Shown here piece by piece: positions 51,828 to 60,429 of a stretch of 64,000 bases of DNA. The translations under genes were made by a program, and so were the position numbers. Every line of letters starts with the position of its first letter. Position 1 is the stretch's first letter. The stretch is from Rarobacter faecitabidus. Lineage in GTDB: Bacteria > Actinomycetota > Actinomycetes > Actinomycetales > Cellulomonadaceae. The notes under the pieces were generated by a model. The model did no database searches, was not told the origin of the DNA, and saw only the letters and a list, made by a program, of their open reading frames with translations. Where the stretch lies: NCBI RefSeq assembly GCF_006716265.1, contig NZ_VFOS01000004.1, positions 124,001-188,000 of the forward strand. Reading direction: 5' to 3'.

Positions 51828-52439
51828 TCAGCCCTGACGCAGGCGGGCCATCGCGTGCTGAACGAGCGCGATGAGCGTCTGCTTCGTGGCCGCGCGGGAG
51901 CGCGCATCGGTGTACATCATCGGAACATCTGCGGGGACCTGCAGGGCCTCGCGAACATCCTCGATGCGGTGCTTCGCGATGCCGTCAAAACAGTTGACTC
52001 CGACGACGAATGGGATGCGACGGCTCTCGAAGTAGTCGACTGCGGGGAAGCACTGGTCGAGTCGGTCGGTGTCGACAAGCACGACGCCGCCGATCGCACC
52101 CCGGACGAGGTCGTCCCACATGAACAGGAAGCGGTCCTGGCCGGGTGTGCCGAAGAGGTACAGCCATAGCGAACCGGGCAGCTCAATGCGGCCGAAGTCC
52201 ATGGCGACCGTGGTCGTCGTCTTTCGGTCCGAGACTCCACCGGCGTCATCGACGCCGACCGAGTGCTCGGTCATCGCGGCTTCCGTGTTCAGCGGTTCGA
52301 TATCAGATATCGATCCGATGAAAGTCGTCTTACCTACTGCGAAACCACCGGCAACCACGATCTTGACGACTGTGGGCGCGGCTGCCTGCTGGGCAGGTGC
52401 GGTCGTTGCGGGCGCGTTGTTAGAGGGCGGAAATGCCAT
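51828..52439 (-). CDS. cvnD: Conservon small GTPase, CvnD-like
   Basis: A Ras-like/MglA-type GTPase of 203 residues: P-loop VAGGFAVGKTTFIG, switch region VAMDFGRIELPGSLW, LFGTPGQDRFLFMWDDLVRG and the NKxD-type motif VGVNCFDG, where N-C-F-D replaces N-K-x-D. The ATG at 52439 overlaps the DUF742 gene. It would cycle between GTP and GDP under control of the roadblock protein and the sensor kinase. Confidence 0.92.
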   Translation of the reverse strand: MAFPPSNNAPATTAPAQQAAAPTVVKIVVAGGFAVGKTTFIGSISDIEPLNTEAAMTEHSVGVDDAGGVSDRKTTTTVAMDFGRIELPGSLWLYLFGTPGQDRFLFMWDDLVRGAIGGVVLVDTDRLDQCFPAVDYFESRRIPFVVGVNCFDGIAKHRIEDVREALQVPADVPMMYTDARSRAATKQTLIALVQHAMARLRQG

Positions 52440-52836
52440 TGAGAACACTCTCCAGTACGCTCAGGGACAAGGCTGGGCTGTTCGCGCCACCGTGACCAGT
52501 GTGAACATCAACAGGTGTTGTGGAGTGGATGGTTAGTAGGCTCGCATCGCTTAGATCCGATACCAGGATCCGCACCACACCGAGCGGCAACTTCAGAAGT
52601 GCCGAGAACTCTGCAATAGAGACATAGTTCTCGGCGGCACTGGCCAGAATCGTCCGCTTTTCAGGAGGCAGACCCCGGGTCTGCGCTGCCTCCGGGCGCG
52701 CCGATACCAGGGTCTCAAGCGGCAAATCTGACGATGCAGAACGCACTCGTCCGCCCGTCACGGCATATGGACGCACTGTCCGCGTGACGGCATCGCTCCC
52801 CACTCCCGGGGGCCCTTGGTTCGGATTCTCAGTCAT
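52420..52836 (-). CDS. cvnC: DUF742 protein, CvnC-like
   Basis: Product of 138 residues with RTVRPYAVTGGRVRS, then LASAAENYVSIAEFSALLKL and LGVVRILVSDLSDASLLTIH, the winged-helix-like DUF742 core. It is the third member of the conservon; the role in the complex is unknown. It overlaps cvnD by 20 bases. Confidence 0.93.
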   Translation of the reverse strand: MTENPNQGPPGVGSDAVTRTVRPYAVTGGRVRSASSDLPLETLVSARPEAAQTRGLPPEKRTILASAAENYVSIAEFSALLKLPLGVVRILVSDLSDASLLTIHSTTPVDVHTGHGGANSPALSLSVLESVLNGISAL

Positions 52837-52844
52837 GACTTACC

Positions 52845-53297
52845 TCATCCAGCGGTGGGGTTGCGCGTCTCACCATCAACGGGAAGGTGCCCGCGCATCT
52901 CCGTGATCAATTGCGGTGTCAGGGTTTGCTCCGTGCGCGTGACGAGGAGCGCCATCTCGTAACCGATCAGACCGACGTCTGCGGTCTCCTCGGCCACGAC
53001 GGCAAGGACCGATCCGTTCGAAACGCTCATTAGGAACAAGAATCCCTTGTCCATCTCGACGATCGATTGCCGGACCGCCCCAGCGCCGAGTTGGCGGGCG
53101 GCTCCTCTCGTCAGGCTCGACATGCCCGAGACGATTGCGGCGAGCTGGTCGCCACTGGTCCGGTCAAGGTTCTCCGACATCGCCATGAGTAGGCCATCGG
53201 CTGAGACGACGAGCGTGTGTCGAGTACCCGGCACAGTCCGTACGAAGTTGTCGAGCAACCATCCGAAGTTGGTTGCTTCGCTGCTTAGTGCACTCAT
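52845..53297 (-). CDS. cvnB: Roadblock/LC7 protein, CvnB-like
   Basis: Product of 150 residues with the roadblock fold: NFGWLLDNFVRTVPGTRHTL, VVSADGLLMAMSENLDR, QLAAIVSGMSSLTRGAA and FLFLMSVSNGSVLAVVAEE. Such proteins regulate MglA-type GTPases, so CvnD is its partner. ATG 53297 with AAGGAGGC. Confidence 0.94.
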   Translation of the reverse strand: MSALSSEATNFGWLLDNFVRTVPGTRHTLVVSADGLLMAMSENLDRTSGDQLAAIVSGMSSLTRGAARQLGAGAVRQSIVEMDKGFLFLMSVSNGSVLAVVAEETADVGLIGYEMALLVTRTEQTLTPQLITEMRGHLPVDGETRNPTAG

Positions 53298-53342
53298 GGT
53301 GCCTCCTTGATGGGAGTTCTGCGCGTGGTGCGCAGGAAGGGA

Positions 53343-56300
53343 CTAACTAGCATCATGTGAATCACCTTCCGAAGAAGGATCGCTATCGCTGACCTTCACG
53401 CCGACCTCTCTGCCTCGTGAAGTGCCGCTTTGGAACGCCGCCAACCTTGTCCTCAGCACGGACGCATCTCGCGTGATCCGCTGCTTGGTCGGGTCGTCGG
53501 CAACCGGTTCGGTGACCGGCTCCGTCTTTTGTCGTTTGACGAGGCCCCCTGCGGCGTCCGGCGTAACCTGCTGCGGCCGGTACGTCGATAGCTGACTCAG
53601 TTCGGCGAGGGCCTGATCCTGCAGGTCCGCGCGCGATGCCAGCATTGCTGCCAGTTCGGGCGACATCGAACGAGGAGTATCGGACGCGCTGAAGTCGACC
53701 GCATTCGGCGACCACCCCTGCGGTTCGTTACCCGGGGCAGGCGTGAAGGACGCCTGCCCGTATCCAGCGCTGTCGTCAGGTGCCGCAGCCGCCCCGTGGG
53801 CGACACCCGACTCCACCGCCTCACTGGACGCCTCTTCTGGCGTCGGAGCGAAGGTCTCAGGGAATGCTGGCGCTGTCTGCGTGGTGGCGGGCGCTACCCA
53901 ACTCGTCGGACCGGTCGGCGCGGCCAGCGATTCGGCAACGGGCGCCGCTGCGGGCACGAATGGCTCGTGCTGCGAAACCTCCGGCGTCTTCTTCTTGCCG
54001 CCGAACACCCGGGAGAAGAGGCCCTTCTTCTTCTTCGCTGGCGCGGGCGTCGTGTCCTCCGAAACCGTGAAGCTCTCCGCCGGCGCATACGCAGACTCCG
54101 CAGGCGCGCTTGCCTCAACCGGCGCATACGCGGACTCCGCGGGCGCGCTCGCGTCAACCGACGCATATGCGGACTCCGCGGGCGCGGATTCCGTCGCTAC
54201 CCACGGCTCCGCCTCGTCGGCCGCCACATCGTCGGCGGGGGCGGCGAACACCGGTTCGGTTGCGCCGAAACCAATCTCGGAATCGGCCGCGTAGTCACTC
54301 GCTAGAGATGCCTGCGGTTCATGCGTGCTGTCAGTAGTGCCGAATTCGGGCAGTCCTGGCCGAGCGACCATGATCGTGTCATCGGAGAGGAAATCGTCGT
54401 CCTCCTCGAGTTGCAGTTGCGGGATGTCCTGGAAGGAATCCTGCGCCGCCCCTGGCTGCCAGACCTCGTCGGATTCGGCCTCTTGCACCGTCGCGGCCTC
54501 ATCGAGCGTCGGCTCCTCTGGGGCCAGCTCCTCTGGTGCCTGCTCAGCGACTTCATCTCCGCTGGCGAGACCGTCAAGATACGTCGGGTCCTCGATGAGC
54601 GACTCGTCCACGACCGGAAGCGGGCCCGTGAGCGCGGCGGAGACCCCCTCCGGGCCGCCGTACTCGCGCATCATGCGCTCAAGGTCGTCGGGCGCCGCGT
54701 GACGCGGTAGCACAAGCCGCGTATCGCCGTCGACCGCCTCGTCACCCGTCTGGGCAAGTGGAGCGGCCTCTGCGCCAGCATTCACCCACGAATCCGTCGT
54801 TGCGGCATCCGTGTAGCCCGGCGCGGTCCACTCGCTCTGATCGGCCACCGACTCACCAAGCGGCTCCTGCGTCGCCTCCCCTACCGTGCCATCCGCGTCG
54901 TCGCCGAACACCGGCGGCGTCCACGCGTCGTCAACCGCAGGCGTGGCCGGCAACTCGTCCTGCCCACCAAAGCTCGGCGGCGTCCAGGATTCGGTCTCGC
55001 CCACTGCGTCCGGAGTGGCGTCCACGTCGCCGAACACCGGCGGCGTCCACGCGTCGTCAACCGCGGGCGTTGCCGGCAACTCGTCCTGCGCCCCAAAACT
55101 CGGCGGCGTCCACGTGTCCTCGCCGGACTCTGGTAGCTCGACTTGCGGCGGCGTCCACGGCTCGGGCTCGGCAGCAGTCTCCGGCTCGCCGGAAGGACGG
55201 AAACTCGCGAACATGGACGAACGTTGCACCACGTCGTCCGCGGCGTCGGCAGCTGAATCCAGACCGGCCTCATCGCCCGAGCCCAGGTCAGCGACGGAGG
55301 GCTCGTCCAAGGCGGACGACTCGCTGCGCTCAGTCGAATCGTCGGTCGTGGCCGCGGCCAGATCCTCGGTGGTCCGGAATCGCGAGAAGATCGCCGACCG
55401 GCGCTCGGTGTCGACCGGCACCGCTTCGGCCTCGGGCTCGACGGCCTCCGGCGCCACCGCACTCGAGGCGGATCGGACGGGCAGTCCGCCACCGCCGCGC
55501 GACGGCAGGCCGCCACCAGTCTCGGGCGTGACCGCCTGCAGCGGCTGCCAGGCCTCGTCGTCAGCGGATCCGGCCTGCGGAAGGCCTTCGACATTGGGCT
55601 GCGCGAGTTCAGGCAGGACGATGAGATCCTCATCGAGCTCCGAGGCGCTGGCGGAATCGGCGCCGTCCGTGCGGCGGCGCGGCATCCCCGTTGCCGTGGT
55701 GCCATCTGTCAGCGCGGCGAGATCGACCTCTTCCACAGGGCTCGGCGGAACCCCCTCGTCCGATGTCGCGATCTCGTCCGCCGTGCGGCGAACCGGCGCA
55801 ACCGGCGCAACTGCCTGGTCGTCAAGCTCGCTATCTGTGAGCTCGGCGAACAGACTGCGCGGGAACGCGATGACGACGAGCGTGCCGCCACCGGGTGCGT
55901 TCTGGAAGTCCACCGACGCATCCAGCTTCTCGGCCAGGCGCCCGACCACGAACAGGCCGAGACGCTGCGCACCGACCGCATCGGACGCAGACCGCGACTG
56001 CACCTTCAGGCGCGCCTCACCGATCTCGTCCTCGGTCATGCCGAGACCGAAGTCGCGAATCGCCACCGACACGTAGTGCCGGTCGGCGTTCGTCGTGACC
56101 TCGACCTGCTGCGAGGGATCGGAGAACATCGTCGCGTTCTCGAGCAGCTCGGCCATGAGGTGAGCCGCGTACAGGGCGTAGTGACCGAGCATGTCCGGAT
56201 CGTCGAGCAACGTCAGGGAGATTCGGTCATAGGCCTCGATCTCGGACGATGCCGTGCGCACCACGTCGGACAGCGCCATCGACTGGCGGACGCGACGACC

Positions 56301-57725
56301 GGAGTCGATACCCGCCAGCACGAGCAGCGACTCGGAGTTGCGTCGCATTCGGGTTGCGAGGTGGTCGAGCCGGAAGAGGTTCGACAGCACGGTCGGGTCC
56401 TCTTCGGTTCGTTCCAACTCATCGAGGAACGACAACTGACGGTTCAGCAGGGCGTGGTCGCGGCGGGCCACGTTGACGAACATCTCGGCAATGGATCCGC
56501 GAAGGGCGGCCTGCTCCTGCGCCACTTCCACGGTCGTCTCGTTCACGTCGTTGAACGCGGTTGCAAGCTGACCGATCTCGTCCCCGGACTCGACCGGGAT
56601 CGGCTCGATCACCAGGTCGGGCGTGGTACCGGGCACAGCCACCTGCTCCACCAGGGTGGGGAGCTTGTCACGAACGTCCTTGGCCGCCTCGGTCAAGCGC
56701 GAGAGCGGGTTCACGATCCGGCGGGCGATCAGGAGCGCGATAGCCAGCGAGATGATGACAGCGGCGATAGCGATGGCAACGGTCAGGATTGCCTGTGTCC
56801 GCGCCGTGTTCGCCATGTTGCCGACCTCGGCGATCAGCTTGTCACGGACCTGCACCTGGAACTGAGCGAGTTTCGTGTCGAAATCGGCAGTCGCGCTGCC
56901 CCACACGTTCGCCTGCTGGCTCGTCAGCGCCTCGGGGTTACCGGCACGGATACGGTCGCGGGCCGCAACCTGGTCGCTTGCCATCTCGGGCAGGGCGAAA
57001 TCGGTGATACCGAGGTTCGTCAGCGAGGACTGCGTCCGCGACTCAACCACCTGGTAGTCCTGAATGGAGAGGGTCGCGTTGCGCACGGCCGGGTCGTCCG
57101 CCGTGATGGACTCGCGCTGCTGGATGACGGGCGTCGTCTGGCGCAGTTCGGTCAGGTATGCGGAACGCAGGTCGAATGCGTTGGCGTACAGGGCGAGGTA
57201 GCCCGCGACGTTGCGGTCGGAGATGGAGTCCGTGACGGTCTGGTAGAACTCTTCCTGGCTCTCGATGGCCCTGCTGTAGGTGGCAACGACGGTTGGCGTG
57301 GGGTTGCTCTCCTCGGCGGCGGCGAGGAACTCGTCCACGAGCGCGCGGTCGAGCCCTTCGAGCCCCGTCTTGGAGCGCTGCCAAGCGGCGCGGACGGCCA
57401 CGGGGAATCGGTCGAAGTTAACGGCCGAGGTCTCGGAAAGGTATTGAGTGCGCAGTCCGTCCGTCGTCGCGCGAGCTCCATTGAAGTCCGCGTCGGACAC
57501 CTTGACGCCCGAAGCGCGCTGCAACGTGACCGTGTACTCGTTCTGCAGAGCAGCCATCAACTCGTCGTGTGCCGGCGTCGTCCGAGCCAGCAACTCGTAC
57601 TGTCGCCCATCGAGCGCCGCAGTCACCGACTGCACTGCGATGAGCGCAGCAGCCGCGATCAGAACAATGATGGGGACTGCCAGGGTTGCAAGGATCTTTC
57701 CTCGCACACTCAGTCGGCGAAGCAT
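53343..57725 (-). CDS. cvnA: Conservon sensor histidine kinase, CvnA-like, with giant tail
   Basis: Product of 1460 residues; typical CvnA proteins are 700-1000. TM1 at 10-33, an external sensor domain (nitrate/nitrite-sensor type) to about 308, TM2 at 313-335 and HAMP at 335-390. Then comes a region with RRDHALLNRQLSFLDELE (420-440). An ATPase domain has HLMAELLENATMF (N-box, 522-534), IRDFGLGMTEDE and GGGTLVVIAFP. The 830-residue tail is acidic and low in complexity, with repeats AESAYAP(V/A) and a 42-aa WTPPVFGD/DELPATP module. The role is to sense an external cue and act on the GTPase module. Confidence 0.93.
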   Translation of the reverse strand: MLRRLSVRGKILATLAVPIIVLIAAAALIAVQSVTAALDGRQYELLARTTPAHDELMAALQNEYTVTLQRASGVKVSDADFNGARATTDGLRTQYLSETSAVNFDRFPVAVRAAWQRSKTGLEGLDRALVDEFLAAAEESNPTPTVVATYSRAIESQEEFYQTVTDSISDRNVAGYLALYANAFDLRSAYLTELRQTTPVIQQRESITADDPAVRNATLSIQDYQVVESRTQSSLTNLGITDFALPEMASDQVAARDRIRAGNPEALTSQQANVWGSATADFDTKLAQFQVQVRDKLIAEVGNMANTARTQAILTVAIAIAAVIISLAIALLIARRIVNPLSRLTEAAKDVRDKLPTLVEQVAVPGTTPDLVIEPIPVESGDEIGQLATAFNDVNETTVEVAQEQAALRGSIAEMFVNVARRDHALLNRQLSFLDELERTEEDPTVLSNLFRLDHLATRMRRNSESLLVLAGIDSGRRVRQSMALSDVVRTASSEIEAYDRISLTLLDDPDMLGHYALYAAHLMAELLENATMFSDPSQQVEVTTNADRHYVSVAIRDFGLGMTEDEIGEARLKVQSRSASDAVGAQRLGLFVVGRLAEKLDASVDFQNAPGGGTLVVIAFPRSLFAELTDSELDDQAVAPVAPVRRTADEIATSDEGVPPSPVEEVDLAALTDGTTATGMPRRRTDGADSASASELDEDLIVLPELAQPNVEGLPQAGSADDEAWQPLQAVTPETGGGLPSRGGGGLPVRSASSAVAPEAVEPEAEAVPVDTERRSAIFSRFRTTEDLAAATTDDSTERSESSALDEPSVADLGSGDEAGLDSAADAADDVVQRSSMFASFRPSGEPETAAEPEPWTPPQVELPESGEDTWTPPSFGAQDELPATPAVDDAWTPPVFGDVDATPDAVGETESWTPPSFGGQDELPATPAVDDAWTPPVFGDDADGTVGEATQEPLGESVADQSEWTAPGYTDAATTDSWVNAGAEAAPLAQTGDEAVDGDTRLVLPRHAAPDDLERMMREYGGPEGVSAALTGPLPVVDESLIEDPTYLDGLASGDEVAEQAPEELAPEEPTLDEAATVQEAESDEVWQPGAAQDSFQDIPQLQLEEDDDFLSDDTIMVARPGLPEFGTTDSTHEPQASLASDYAADSEIGFGATEPVFAAPADDVAADEAEPWVATESAPAESAYASVDASAPAESAYAPVEASAPAESAYAPAESFTVSEDTTPAPAKKKKGLFSRVFGGKKKTPEVSQHEPFVPAAAPVAESLAAPTGPTSWVAPATTQTAPAFPETFAPTPEEASSEAVESGVAHGAAAAPDDSAGYGQASFTPAPGNEPQGWSPNAVDFSASDTPRSMSPELAAMLASRADLQDQALAELSQLSTYRPQQVTPDAAGGLVKRQKTEPVTEPVADDPTKQRITRDASVLRTRLAAFQSGTSRGREVGVKVSDSDPSSEGDSHDAS

Positions 57726-58031
57726 CGCACCCTCCAGTCACATAGCCGTCAATGCCGTGAAAGGTTCCGCGCCACGCCCGAAACCTCCTGTTGGTACTTT
57801 CGGCGCGGGAGACCCGCATCATAAATACCAAGAGCGACTTTAGCTGGTTCCCATTCGCCCTCGAGGCATGTTCGCCTGCGAGCCTGACAGGCACCGTTGC
57901 CATCGACGCTCCACGACTGTCGTCGCAGGCAAGCCTACCTGTGAACGTTCAAGTCGTGAAACCCCCGATTTCGAACCGTATTTCTTACCGCTCGCGAACG
58001 CATTTACCACGCCCGCGCGATACCAGGACAT
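57726..58031. other. Region between cvnA and serS; leader ORF upstream of cvnA
   Basis: A perfect AGGAGG site (57,784-57,789, minus strand) is followed 8 bases on by GTG at 57775 and an 8-codon frame MARNLSRH ending at 57749. The cvnA start follows 23 bases later. No other gene is seen. An AT-rich stretch at 57,818-57,828 holds a possible -10 (TATGAT) for the operon. Confidence 0.4.
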
Positions 58032-59303
58032 TCACGCCTTTGGAATGAGTACCTCGAGGCCCCCGAGATAGGGGCGCAACCCCTCGGGTACGGTGACCGA
58101 GCCATCGGCCTGCTGGTGGTTCTCGAGAATCGCAACGATCCAACGGGTCGTCGCGAGGGTTCCGTTGAGCGTCGCGACTGCGCGGGTCGCGCCCGACTCG
58201 GTGCGCTCGCGCACCGACAGTCGACGCGCCTGATACGTCGTGCAGTTAGAGGTCGAGGTGAGTTCCAGATATCGCTGCTGCGACGGCAACCACGCCTCGC
58301 AATCGAATTTCCGGGCGGCGGAGGAACCCAGGTCACCGGCCGCGGTGTCGATCACGCGGTACGGCAGATCGACGAGCGCCAGCATCTCCTCCTCCAGCGC
58401 GAGCAGGCGCTGGTGCTCCGCGGCGGCATCCTCCACCGTCGTGTAGCTGAACATCTCGACCTTGTGGAACTGGTGGACGCGGATGATGCCGCGCACGTCC
58501 TTGCCGTGGGATCCGGCCTCGCGTCGATAGCAGGCCGACCAACCGGCATAGCGCAGCGGCCCGTCGGACAGGTCGATGATCTCGTCCGAGTGGTAGCCCG
58601 CGAGGGCGACTTCGCTCGTCCCCACCAGGTAAAGGTCATCGGTGCCGAGATGGTAGATCTCGTCCGAGTGACGGCCCAGGAAGCCCGTGCCAGCCATGAC
58701 CTCCGGCTTGACCAGCGTCGGCGTGATCACCGGGGTGAATCCGGCGCGCAACGCGCAGTCGACCGCAGCGTTGAGCAGCGCCAGTTCGAGGCGGGCGCCG
58801 ATACCGGTCAGGTAGTAGAAGCGGGACCCGGACACCTTGGCGCCGCGGGCGGTGTCGATCGCGCGGAGGCCCTCGCCGATGGCCAGGTGATCGGCCGGCT
58901 GGAAGCCCTCGGCGGTGAAGTCGCGTGCCTGGCCGACTTCGCGCACGACGATGTAATCGTCCTCGCCCCCGGGGGGCGCACCCTCAACCACGTTCTGGAT
59001 CTGCCGCAGCAACTCGTCGAATTCGTTGCCCGCCTGGGTCGCGTCCGCCTGGAAAGCCTTGACGCGCTCCGCGAGTTCCTTGGTCTTAGCCAGGAGGGCG
59101 GGACGCTCGTCCGCGCTGGCGGTGGCGACCTGCTTGCCCATCGACTTCTGTTCGGCCCGCGCGCCCTCGAATGCGGCGAGCGACGAACGGCGACGCGCAT
59201 CGGCATCGATGATGCGATCGACGAGTTCGGGGTCCTCCCCTCGCAGACGCTGCGATTCGCGGACAAGTTCGGGTTCATCACGGAGCAGGTTGAGGTCAAT
59301 CAC
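58032..59303 (-). CDS. serS: Seryl-tRNA synthetase
   Basis: The N-terminal coiled coil (residues 1-105: [20 protein letters not shown]) is followed by the class II core. Motif 1 is near 205-240 ([19 protein letters not shown]), motif 2 is [25 protein letters not shown] (shortened here) and motif 3 is [19 protein letters not shown]. The length of 423 is normal for bacteria. It charges tRNA-Ser, of which two genes lie 7-9 kb away. It runs divergently from the lipid kinase gene, with 37 bases between the starts, so the promoters must overlap. Confidence 0.98.
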   Translation of the reverse strand: MIDLNLLRDEPELVRESQRLRGEDPELVDRIIDADARRRSSLAAFEGARAEQKSMGKQVATASADERPALLAKTKELAERVKAFQADATQAGNEFDELLRQIQNVVEGAPPGGEDDYIVVREVGQARDFTAEGFQPADHLAIGEGLRAIDTARGAKVSGSRFYYLTGIGARLELALLNAAVDCALRAGFTPVITPTLVKPEVMAGTGFLGRHSDEIYHLGTDDLYLVGTSEVALAGYHSDEIIDLSDGPLRYAGWSACYRREAGSHGKDVRGIIRVHQFHKVEMFSYTTVEDAAAEHQRLLALEEEMLALVDLPYRVIDTAAGDLGSSAARKFDCEAWLPSQQRYLELTSTSNCTTYQARRLSVRERTESGATRAVATLNGTLATTRWIVAILENHQQADGSVTVPEGLRPYLGGLEVLIPKA

Positions 59304-59340
59304 GCTGCCAGACTATCTGGTTACGGACTACCGTGGAGGC

Positions 59341-60429
59341 ATGCAAGCATCGGAATGGGTGGCTCTCTGCGCACTTGTCGTCGCCGTCGCAGCCGTCGCG
59401 GCGGCCGTTTACGCGTGCACGCTGGCACGCCGCCTGAGCGCCGAGCGCCGCATCGTAGCCAAAGACGGTGAGCGTCAGGATTCCTACGCGATCATCATCA
59501 ATCCGTCCAAGCCCGGCACGGTGGGGTTGCGCCAGCAGGTCCTGGAATACTTTCAGCGCCACGGCCTTCCCGAGCCCGTCTTCTACGAGACCACGCCCGA
59601 TGATCCGGGGAAGGGGCAGGCCGCGCAGGCGATAGCCGACGGGGCGAACATCATCGTGGCGGCGGGAGGCGACGGTACGGTACGAGCCGTCGCGGCGATC
59701 GTCGCCGGCAAGGACATCACCATGGGGCTCATACCCATGGGAACAGGCAACCTGCTGGCGCGAAACATCGATATCGATGTGAACAACCTTCCCGCCGTGC
59801 TGGCGACCCTCACCTCGCAGGCGACCCGGGAGATCGACCTGGGCTACCTCCAGATCACCAAGGCTCCGCCTGGCGAGCCCGGAACCTCCGAGCCCGAGGC
59901 GTTCCTGGTCATCGGCGGAATCGGCTTCGACGCCGCCATGGTCGCGGACACGAGCCCCGTCCTGAAGAAGCGCGTCGGCTGGATAGCCTACTTCCTGGGC
60001 GGCATGAGGCACCTGCACGCAGGGCGCACGCGCGTGCGCATCTCGCTCGACGATTCCCCGCAGCGGACGATCACGCTACGCACGCTGCTCATCGGCAACT
60101 GCGGTCGACTTCCAGGAGGCCTTTCGCTGCTGCCCGATGCCGTGATCGATGACGGAAGGCTCGATATCGCGGCCGTCGACACGCGCGCCGGGATCGCGGG
60201 CTGGGTGCAACTCTTCGGCGAGGTGGTGCTTCAGGGCCTCGGCGTCCGCAACGACTCGGCGAAGAAGATCGGCCGGATCGATCACACGACCGCAAAGCGG
60301 TTGCACGTCGAGGTCGTGGAGGGTGCCCAGCCGGTCCAGGTGGATGGCGATACGCTCGGCCGGGCGAGCACGCTGGAAGCTTGGGTGGTGCGCCGGGCGC
60401 TGACGATCCGCGCCCCCTTGGCGTCGTGA
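59341..60429 (+). CDS. Diacylglycerol kinase-family lipid kinase
   Basis: An N-terminal span (VALCALVVAVAAVAAAVYA) is followed by the DAGK catalytic domain: YAIIINPSKPG, VAAGGDGTVRAVAAIV, MGTGNLLARN and a C-terminal part with IGGIGFDAAMV. The GGDGT and GTGN loops are the ATP and metal sites. Length 362. It would phosphorylate diacylglycerol or a related lipid. ATG 59341 after GGAGG; its stop overlaps the next gene's GTG. Confidence 0.93.
   Translation: MQASEWVALCALVVAVAAVAAAVYACTLARRLSAERRIVAKDGERQDSYAIIINPSKPGTVGLRQQVLEYFQRHGLPEPVFYETTPDDPGKGQAAQAIADGANIIVAAGGDGTVRAVAAIVAGKDITMGLIPMGTGNLLARNIDIDVNNLPAVLATLTSQATREIDLGYLQITKAPPGEPGTSEPEAFLVIGGIGFDAAMVADTSPVLKKRVGWIAYFLGGMRHLHAGRTRVRISLDDSPQRTITLRTLLIGNCGRLPGGLSLLPDAVIDDGRLDIAAVDTRAGIAGWVQLFGEVVLQGLGVRNDSAKKIGRIDHTTAKRLHVEVVEGAQPVQVDGDTLGRASTLEAWVVRRALTIRAPLAS

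Noticed and set aside
56076-57824. 582-codon plus-strand frame opposite cvnA
   Set aside because: Exact antisense of the kinase's sensor and ATPase domains, typical of high-GC genes.
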